Of a stretch of 10,717 bases of DNA, positions 6,220 through 10,717 are shown piece after piece. A model generated the notes under the pieces. The model was not told where the DNA came from. It saw nothing but the letters and a program-made list of their open reading frames with translations, and ran no database searches. The stretch lies in assembly GCA_021736615.1 (NCBI GenBank), contig JAIPFN010000204.1, positions 1 to 10,717 on the forward strand, in the 5' to 3' direction. This DNA is from Phycisphaerae bacterium (GTDB lineage: Bacteria; Planctomycetota; Phycisphaerae; Sedimentisphaerales; Anaerohalosphaeraceae). The translations under genes were made by a program, and so were the position numbers. How positions within the stretch are numbered: position 1 is the first letter of the stretch; every line of letters starts with the position of its first letter.

Positions 6220-6390
6220 ACTTGACCTGTTATACAAGTCCAGTTAGAAAAGATTCATTGTCGGCTAAAGAGCCATAAACTACTTCCACTTAACATTATA
6301 GACGATATTCAAGCAAAAATATTGCAAAAAATCGGAAAAATCCGAAAATTCTTAAAAAAACTCAGGGCGATCTAACGCAGGCAAAAAACC

Positions 6391-6430
6391 TAACCACGGA
6401 TTTCACGGATTTCACGGATTTTCACGGATG
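6391..6430 (+). repeat. CACGGATTT tandem repeat, inverted relative to the 935-967 copy
   Basis: Units of CACGGATTT start at 6395, 6404, 6413 (with one extra T) and 6423 (ending CACGGATG). The first 21 bases (6391-6411) are the exact reverse complement of 945-965. The number of units differs between copies (four here, three there), as in a slipping short tandem repeat. The downstream ATTAAT (6431-6436) also recalls the other copy's flank. Confidence 0.8.
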
Positions 6431-6438
6431 ATTAATAA

Positions 6439-6465
6439 CCATGAAGACCATGAAGTTCATGAAGG
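6439..6465 (+). repeat. Nine-base tandem repeat CCATGAAGA
   Basis: Three consecutive 9-base units, CCATGAAGA (6439-6447), CCATGAAGT (6448-6456) and TCATGAAGG (6457-6465), are followed by the related AACGAAGAAGG (6466-6476). They lie nine bases after the CACGGAT block. In frame they would encode a short repetitive peptide, but no start or ribosome-binding site supports that. Confidence 0.7.
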
Positions 6466-6803
6466 AACGAAGAAGGATTTATTAAAAAAAGAAAAAAAGA
6501 CAGAAGTTGGTGTTGTGGGAGTTTGAATGTAACTTGTTGTTAGATAGAGAATTGCGAAAGTTATTATTGAAAAACATGCATAAAAAACAAGAAGATTAAA
6601 GATTGTAGTACATAATCCTCACAATCAATTTGAAAGTTTTGACAAAAATGCATCAAAACAGCCTGACAGAACCCCGGATCACCTCAAACCCTACACCTAA
6701 TAAATTGACGACCTTCTCGCTCAGCTACTTCTCGCGAAAACCCTATATTTCTACCACAATTTGCAATAAAACCACTATTCAGGCCGTTGAACTGAATATA
6801 TCG

Positions 6804-6812
6804 TGCTATAAG
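6804..6812 (+). promoter_or_regulatory. Possible extended -10 of the GH29-SASA gene
   Basis: TGCTATAAG at 6804-6812 fits TGnTATAAT with one mismatch. TTGAAC at 6787-6792 is only 14 bases upstream, too close for a standard -35, so this would have to act as an extended -10 promoter. A start near 6819 would give a leader of about 36 bases that includes the AAAGGA ribosome-binding site at 6839-6844. Confidence 0.3.
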
Positions 6813-6854
6813 ATGCAATTAAGCTAACAATAACCCTACAAAGGACGCCGGACA

Positions 6855-8828
6855 ATGTACAAGAAATCATTATTATTGGTATTTCTGCTTGCTGTAATGC
6901 TAATTAGCATCGCAAATGCAGAGGTACCTAAGAAGAAATCTGTCAATGAGTTACAGCAGGATTTCCGGAAACTGCAATTCGGCATGTTCCTGCACTACAA
7001 CATGGCAACATATAAAAACGCCCAGTGGGTTGTCGGATACCCAAGCCCTGCCGAGTTTAATCCCGGCGGCAAGGTCGACACAGACGCCTGGGCCGATGCC
7101 GCGGTATCTGCCGGCATGAAGTACGGCGTACTGACGGTTAAACATGTCGCCGGTTTTTGCCTTTGGGACAGTAAGTACACGACATACGACGTAATGCACC
7201 CCGACTGTCCATACAAACAGGACCTGGTCGCACAATTCGTAAAATCATTCAAAAGCCGCGGCTTAAAGGCCGGGCTTTACTACTGCTGGCGACACCCGGG
7301 ATTCGACACCGGCAATAATGGCAAAAACAATGGCAAGTTCAAGGTACTGCCCCCCGAATGCGACCCTGCGACACACGATCTTAAAGCACAGATCGAATTC
7401 CAGAAGAAACAGATCGCCGAGCTTATCGAAAAGTACCCCGACGTTTTCTACATCTGGAACGACGCACTCGACGACAAAGTAATGACCGGCGAAGAAGCAA
7501 AGGATTTCTTTAGTACCACCCGTCAAGTTATTACCAGTTCAAACTGGTGGAGCTGGGCCAAAAAAGGAACCCCCTTTATGGACATTGCCGTTAAGGAAAC
7601 AAGGCACTTTCCGGAAACCAACACCGCACCGGGCGAAACATGCTGGAAAATGGAACAGGGATGGTTCTGGAACGAGGGATGCAGCACCGGCAATGTAAAT
7701 GGCATCATGAGCCACATGGATAAAGCATACGGCAGAAATTCAAATTTCCTGCTAAACGTCGGCCCGGACAAAAACGGTAAGATCATAGATTCAAGCGTAA
7801 AGGCACTCGCAGAGATCGGTAAGCTGCTCGGTACGAACACAAAAAAACAGATCCCCGCACAACTGCCCGACCCGGACAGTAAGGCACCTGATACCACCAA
7901 ACCGCTTAAGGTCTTTATTCTGATGGGGCAATCCAATATGGTAGGGTTTGGCATGATCGGCCCGGATACGAAAAAGGGAACGCTTGAATATCTTACTAAG
8001 AAAGAAAACAAGTACCCTCATCTTCTCGATAACGCAGGTAATTGGACCGTCAGAAACGACGTATGGTGCGTTCAGGTAACCGCCGGCAGCAGGAAGGACT
8101 GGCTGCAACCTGGCTTTGGCGCTAAGGCACAGTTTATCGGCCCGGAACTTGGGTTTGGCCATGTTATGGGATATGTCCATGACGAGCAGGTACTCATAAT
8201 AAAAGCTACGATGGGTAACAGGGCTTTGGGATGGGACCTCACGTCGCCTTCGAGCCGGACAGCACCTGGTAAGGAGAAGCATCCCGATCAGTGGTACCAG
8301 GGCTGGCAGTACGACGTCTTCATCAAAGACACTCACAAAGTTCTCAATAACCTTAAAAAGTACTTCCCTGCTTACAAAGATCAGGGCTACGAGATCGCAG
8401 GCTTTTGCTGGTGGCAGGGGCACAAGGACCAGGGCACGCCGAAGCACGTACTGGCGCCTCCATATAATCTTAATTGGACAACGTCATACGAAAAGAACCT
8501 CGTCAACCTGATCAATGATCTACGCAAAGAGTTCAAAGCACCCAAAGCCCCCTTCACTCTGGCTACCATCGCCTTTGACGGAGAAAAACTGAAAGGTCCC
8601 GGCCTGAGTATAGCCAATGCTCAGTTGGCTGTCAGCGGCGAAAAGGGCAAATACCCGGAATTCAAAGACAACGTCAAGACAATCGAAGCACGTGGTTTCT
8701 GGAGGGACGGTTCAGTCTCGCCAACCGGTGCCGGTTACCACTACAATCATAATGCCGGTACCTATATGGATGTCGGTGATGCCCTTGGCCGATCAATGGC
8801 CGAGTTACTGGAAAAACCGAAGAAATAA
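6855..8828 (+). CDS. Secreted GH29 alpha-L-fucosidase / SASA esterase fusion, 657 aa
   Basis: A Sec signal peptide (KK at 3-4, hydrophobic 5-20, likely cut after ANA at 20-22) is followed by two domains. Residues about 31-328 are a GH29 barrel: FGMFLHYN (42-49), AGMKYGVLTVKHVAGFCLW (86-104), GLKAGLYYCW (136-145), the nucleophile-strand equivalent YIWNDA with Asp203, and NFLLNVGPDKNGKI (297-310). The usual C-terminal beta-sandwich of GH29 is absent. Residues about 350-657 are a SASA/SGNH esterase domain: MGQSNM with nucleophile Ser360, WWQGHKD (519-525) and HYNHN with His629 aligned to the neighbour's catalytic His. The Asp two residues before that His is Gly627. Family roles: GH29 removes alpha-L-fucose with retention; SASA domains remove O-acetyl groups from sugars. 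The product probably acts on an acetylated fucosylated glycan outside the cytoplasm (inference). AAAGGA lies ten bases before ATG. Confidence 0.9.
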   Translation: MYKKSLLLVFLLAVMLISIANAEVPKKKSVNELQQDFRKLQFGMFLHYNMATYKNAQWVVGYPSPAEFNPGGKVDTDAWADAAVSAGMKYGVLTVKHVAGFCLWDSKYTTYDVMHPDCPYKQDLVAQFVKSFKSRGLKAGLYYCWRHPGFDTGNNGKNNGKFKVLPPECDPATHDLKAQIEFQKKQIAELIEKYPDVFYIWNDALDDKVMTGEEAKDFFSTTRQVITSSNWWSWAKKGTPFMDIAVKETRHFPETNTAPGETCWKMEQGWFWNEGCSTGNVNGIMSHMDKAYGRNSNFLLNVGPDKNGKIIDSSVKALAEIGKLLGTNTKKQIPAQLPDPDSKAPDTTKPLKVFILMGQSNMVGFGMIGPDTKKGTLEYLTKKENKYPHLLDNAGNWTVRNDVWCVQVTAGSRKDWLQPGFGAKAQFIGPELGFGHVMGYVHDEQVLIIKATMGNRALGWDLTSPSSRTAPGKEKHPDQWYQGWQYDVFIKDTHKVLNNLKKYFPAYKDQGYEIAGFCWWQGHKDQGTPKHVLAPPYNLNWTTSYEKNLVNLINDLRKEFKAPKAPFTLATIAFDGEKLKGPGLSIANAQLAVSGEKGKYPEFKDNVKTIEARGFWRDGSVSPTGAGYHYNHNAGTYMDVGDALGRSMAELLEKPKK

Positions 8829-8855
8829 TTGAAATTCAAGACAAAGGAAAAGAAC

Positions 8856-10328
8856 ATGACTACAAGAAACAAAATTAAAACCACACTGCTATTGGCCGCC
8901 ATGGCGCTGATGCTTATCGTCCTTCCTGCAGCGGCAAAGAAAATCCCGGCTCAACTGCCGGCCCCTGACACAAAACCGCCGGTTACCAATAAACCAGTTA
9001 AGGTTTACATCCTCGCCGGTCAATCCAATATGGTCGGCATCGGCCAGGTAAGCGGTGGAAGCTCGCGCTGGGGTGATCAATTCATCGACCCGGTAGTTTC
9101 GATCTATCCGGGCAAGTACTCGCCAACAGCCGACTATGACAAAATGACACCGACGGAAACAAAAAAACTCACGTCATTCGGCGGTGTAACTCCGACACCA
9201 TACCCAAAAGGCGGAACCGCAGTAACCAGGGGTTTTATTAAATTAAAATCCGACGGCATATACGAATTTAATGTTGGGTACGGAGCATCTTCCGACAGCA
9301 TAATGGAAATCGATGGCAAAGAAATCTACAGAAGAGAACCCGGTGAACAGCCTGTTCGCAGCGGCTTTAAATTCACCGCCGGTCAGAAATATCCCTTTAA
9401 GATCACATACCTGAACGAACATGCTAACGGTTTAGGCTGGCTCTATAGAACTGACCTTCCCGGAACACTGGACACCGTTGTAAAAACCGACAAGAAATTC
9501 CAGCACATGATCGACGACAAAGGCAACTGGACAGTAAGAAACGACGTCTGGTACAAGGGAGTAGTTACCGCGACAGCAAACAAATGGCTTACGATCGGCT
9601 GCGGGGCAAGTGCCACCTCAATCGGCCCGGAGCTGCAGTTCGGACACATCTTAGGATACTACCACGACGAGCCGGTACTCATCCTCAAAGCTTCACAAGG
9701 CAACAGGAGCCTCGGCTGGGACTTTCTGCCGCCGGGCAGCAAACAATATACCTTCGGCGAATACACTTACGCCGGATACAAAGACAGTCCCGACCGCTGG
9801 CTGACAGGGACGCCCCCGAAACCAATCGGGTGGTATGCCGGCAAGCAGTACGACGATTGCTTTCAGGAGGCACATAAGGTACTGGAGAACTTCGACAAAA
9901 ACTTTCCGCAGTGGGCAGGTCAGGGTTACGAAATAGCGGGCTTTGTCTGGTGGCAGGGACACAAAGACAACGGCAGTGATGCCCACACAAGCCGTTACGA
10001 ACAGAACCTCGTAACTCTCATTAAAACTCTCCGCAAAGAGTTCAAAGCACCCAAGGCACCGTTTGTAATCTCAACAATCGGATTCGGCGGATGGAAGATG
10101 TCGGACAATTTCAAGAAAATAGCTAATGCCCAACTGGCAGTAAGCGGAGAGAAAGGCAAATACCCCGACTTCAAAGGAAACGTGCTGACAGTAGAAATAC
10201 GCGACTTCTGGAAAGAGCCTGACGTATCGCCAAGAAACCAGGACTTCCATTACAACGGAAATGCTGAAACATACATGATGGTTGGCGATGCAATCGGACG
10301 CGGAATGGTAAAACTACTAAATGAATAA
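8856..10328 (+). CDS. Secreted SASA (sialate O-acetylesterase-like) protein with inserted PA14-like domain, 490 aa
   Basis: The signal peptide (basic 4-8, hydrophobic 10-24, cut after AAA at about 27) is followed by a SASA/SGNH esterase. It has AGQSNM with nucleophile Ser57, SIGPEL (255-260), GNRSLGWD (282-289), WWQGHKD (365-371) and the catalytic D-F-H at 463-465. Between the Ser motif and G-T-L-D (203) lies an insert of about 138 residues (9048-9461) that reads like a PA14 beta-sandwich: GFIKLKSDGIYEF, then IMEIDGKEIYRR, then AGQKYPFKITYLNEHANGLGW. PA14 modules often bind carbohydrate, so the insert may steer the active site. The likely reaction is removal of O-acetyl groups from a glycan; sialic acid as substrate is only the family name. 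I prefer ATG 8856 (AAAGGA ten bases upstream) to a TTG at 8829. It lies 27 bases after the fusion gene, and the two share most of their SASA sequence. Confidence 0.9.
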   Translation: MTTRNKIKTTLLLAAMALMLIVLPAAAKKIPAQLPAPDTKPPVTNKPVKVYILAGQSNMVGIGQVSGGSSRWGDQFIDPVVSIYPGKYSPTADYDKMTPTETKKLTSFGGVTPTPYPKGGTAVTRGFIKLKSDGIYEFNVGYGASSDSIMEIDGKEIYRREPGEQPVRSGFKFTAGQKYPFKITYLNEHANGLGWLYRTDLPGTLDTVVKTDKKFQHMIDDKGNWTVRNDVWYKGVVTATANKWLTIGCGASATSIGPELQFGHILGYYHDEPVLILKASQGNRSLGWDFLPPGSKQYTFGEYTYAGYKDSPDRWLTGTPPKPIGWYAGKQYDDCFQEAHKVLENFDKNFPQWAGQGYEIAGFVWWQGHKDNGSDAHTSRYEQNLVTLIKTLRKEFKAPKAPFVISTIGFGGWKMSDNFKKIANAQLAVSGEKGKYPDFKGNVLTVEIRDFWKEPDVSPRNQDFHYNGNAETYMMVGDAIGRGMVKLLNE

Positions 10329-10332
10329 TGAC

Positions 10333-10347
10333 TCCGCCAAAGGCGGA
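10333..10347 (+). other. Small G/C hairpin after the SASA gene
   Basis: TCCGCC (10333-10338) and GGCGGA (10342-10347) form a perfect 6-bp stem with an AAA loop, four bases after the stop at 10328. No T-run follows directly, so alone it is not an intrinsic terminator. It may stabilise the 3' end or be part of the repeat unit that follows. Confidence 0.45.
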
Positions 10348-10354
10348 TGTTACA

Positions 10355-10373
10355 TATTGTATAATGTATAATG
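10355..10373 (+). repeat. Short dispersed repeat with tandem TGTATAA, copy 2
   Basis: Identical over 19 bases to 1461-1479. Here it lies downstream of a gene, between two G/C-rich hairpins, rather than at a start codon. Confidence 0.7.
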
Positions 10374-10380
10374 AGGGAAA

Positions 10381-10404
10381 CGGCCTGACGGCCGAGCCAT
10401 TTTT
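10381..10404 (+). terminator. Probable terminator of the GH29/SASA pair
   Basis: CGGCC (10381-10385) and GGCCG (10390-10394) form a 5-bp all-G/C stem with a TGAC loop. AGCCA and then TTTTT (10400-10404) follow. The T-run is five bases from the stem, so strength is uncertain. A second palindrome, CCATTT (10397-10402) and AAATGG (10415-10420) around TATATA, overlaps the T-run. Confidence 0.45.
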
Positions 10405-10444
10405 ATATAAAAACAAATGGTACGCAAATTCTTTGATTGTAATT

Positions 10445-10613
10445 GGTTGCATTTTTTCAATGTTCGATTTCGGTCAATTTGAGTAATAACATTGAAAGCG
10501 AAAGAGCATAATCTCTTCGATAAAACGCCTGGAATATCTCACCAGAAAATTGAAAGGGCCGTACAAAATGAACCTTATAATAAGGTTCAACTCCAATAAA
10601 GTTGGTTAAATTA
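10445..10613 (-). mobile_element. Right-end non-coding part of an ISL3-family insertion sequence (boundary uncertain)
   Basis: This lies between the transposase stop and the outer end of the element. A possible tip is GGTTGCATTTTTTC starting at 10445, since ISL3 ends usually begin with GG; just inside it TCAATGTT (10457-10464) and AACATTGA (10488-10495) are exact inverted repeats. The boundary cannot be fixed without the other end of the element, which lies outside the window, so the start is a guess. Confidence 0.35.
10565..10589 (-). terminator. Intrinsic terminator of the transposase gene
   Basis: On the minus strand TGAACCTTAT and ATAAGGTTCA (10589-10569) form a 10-bp stem around a single central base; in practice the innermost pairs would open as the loop. 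TTTT (10568-10565) follows. It lies 24 bases past the transposase stop. Confidence 0.6.
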
Positions 10614-10717
10614 TCAGGCAGCGAAGGCCTGTTTTACTTTTAATGTGAAATATTCTGAATCATGAAAGCCATAAGCTTTACGTTTAATAACCTTGATTTT
10701 ATTGTTCATCCCTTCCA
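10614..10717 (-). CDS. ISL3-family transposase, C-terminal 33 residues (truncated by window edge)
   Basis: Reading leftwards from 10715 to TGA at 10616-10614 gives EGMNNKIKVIKRKAYGF then HDSEYFTLKVKQAFAA. The E-G-x-N-N-x-I-K-x-I-K-R-x-A-Y-G-F/Y-x-x-x-E-Y/F-F-x-L-K sequence is the highly conserved end of the DDE domain in ISL3-family transposases, and the Glu of E-G-x-N-N is the catalytic Glu of the DDE triad in these enzymes. The rest of the gene is outside the window, so completeness is unknown. The enzyme cuts and joins the ends of its own element. Confidence 0.85.
   Translation of the reverse strand, partial: EGMNNKIKVIKRKAYGFHDSEYFTLKVKQAFAA

Larger units (their letters stand above)
6206..6854. 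other. 649-base intergenic region between divergent genes
   Basis: It separates the minus-strand zinc-ribbon gene from the plus-strand GH29-SASA gene, so both 5' regions lie here. It contains the ribosome-binding site at 6212-6219, two tandem-repeat blocks (6391-6430 and 6439-6465), a purine-rich stretch (about 6466-6505), an inverted repeat GATTGT (6601-6606) / ACAATC (6621-6626), an isolated perfect TTGACA (6639-6644) without a matching -10, and a possible extended -10 at 6804-6812. I see no convincing gene, tRNA or recognisable riboswitch in it. Confidence 0.6.

Noticed and set aside
6391..6430. Possible CRISPR array
   Set aside because: The units are 9-10 bases and contiguous with no spacers; it is a simple tandem repeat.
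6601..6626. GATTGT/ACAATC inverted repeat as a terminator or riboswitch
   Set aside because: Only six pairs with a 14-base loop and no T-run; it could be an operator, but nothing beyond the short arms supports this.
6630..6827. 65-codon plus-strand frame starting at TTG
   Set aside because: No ribosome-binding site, an odd Thr/Ser/Asn-rich composition as in translated intergenic DNA, and it overlaps the probable promoter region of the GH29-SASA gene.
7523..8011. 162-codon minus-strand frame
   Set aside because: Antisense shadow of the GH29-SASA gene spanning two domains; no motif and no ribosome-binding site.
7791..8447. 218-codon minus-strand frame
   Set aside because: It lies wholly inside the GH29-SASA gene, whose plus-strand protein has clear domain motifs; the minus frame shows no recognisable motif.
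8829..8855. Upstream TTG start for the SASA-PA14 gene
   Set aside because: It would add nine charged residues ahead of the signal peptide and directly abuts the preceding stop; ATG 8856 has AAAGGA at good spacing.

Overview
The window looks like a chromosomal segment from a Planctomycetota bacterium, most likely a Phycisphaerae / Sedimentisphaerales-type lineage. This is inferred from family content: a stand-alone prepilin-type protein with an H-X9-[DE]G signature, a small MJ0042-like zinc ribbon, secreted GH29 and SASA/PA14 carbohydrate-active proteins, YkgJ-type cysteine-cluster proteins, and short dispersed intergenic repeats. No rRNA, tRNA or CRISPR is visible, so the lineage call is moderate.

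Layout. 1-207 is the 3' end of dihydroxy-acid dehydratase (ilvD), closed by a clean intrinsic terminator. 272-850 encodes an unrecognised lipoprotein. 996-2645 is a likely three-gene unit: two CxxCxxCC (YkgJ-family) proteins and a TSUP/YfcA-type membrane transporter, the last two overlapping by one base (TAATG). 2784-4124 encodes a secreted ankyrin-repeat protein whose middle region carries a gluzincin-like motif lacking its first His. It is followed by a decayed TPR fragment (4131-4324). On the minus strand lie a macro-domain protein (4321-4851), a pseudopilin (4908-5726) with a good promoter, and a 75-residue zinc-ribbon protein (5978-6205) with a perfect Shine-Dalgarno. A 649-base intergenic stretch (6206-6854) holds two families of short tandem repeat.

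6855-10328 is the most striking part: two adjacent secreted proteins that share a SASA (sialate O-acetylesterase-like SGNH) domain. The first fuses a GH29 alpha-L-fucosidase catalytic domain to a SASA domain. The second is a SASA domain with a PA14-like domain inserted straight after the catalytic Ser motif. The linker of the fusion matches the mature N-terminus of the neighbour, so the fusion looks like a local duplication-capture event. The fused copy has lost the Asp of the catalytic D-x-H. Together they probably deacetylate and defucosylate an extracellular or periplasmic glycan, but the substrate is not shown by the sequence.

The right end (10445-10717) is the terminal part of an ISL3-family insertion sequence: the last 33 codons of its transposase on the minus strand, with an intrinsic terminator. 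Two kinds of dispersed repeat recur across the window (an ATCCGTG/CACGGAT-type repeat at 935-967 and 6391-6430; a TGTATAA tandem at 1461-1479 and 10355-10373). Each left-hand copy sits directly at the 5' end of a YkgJ gene, and one of them supplies that gene's start codon.
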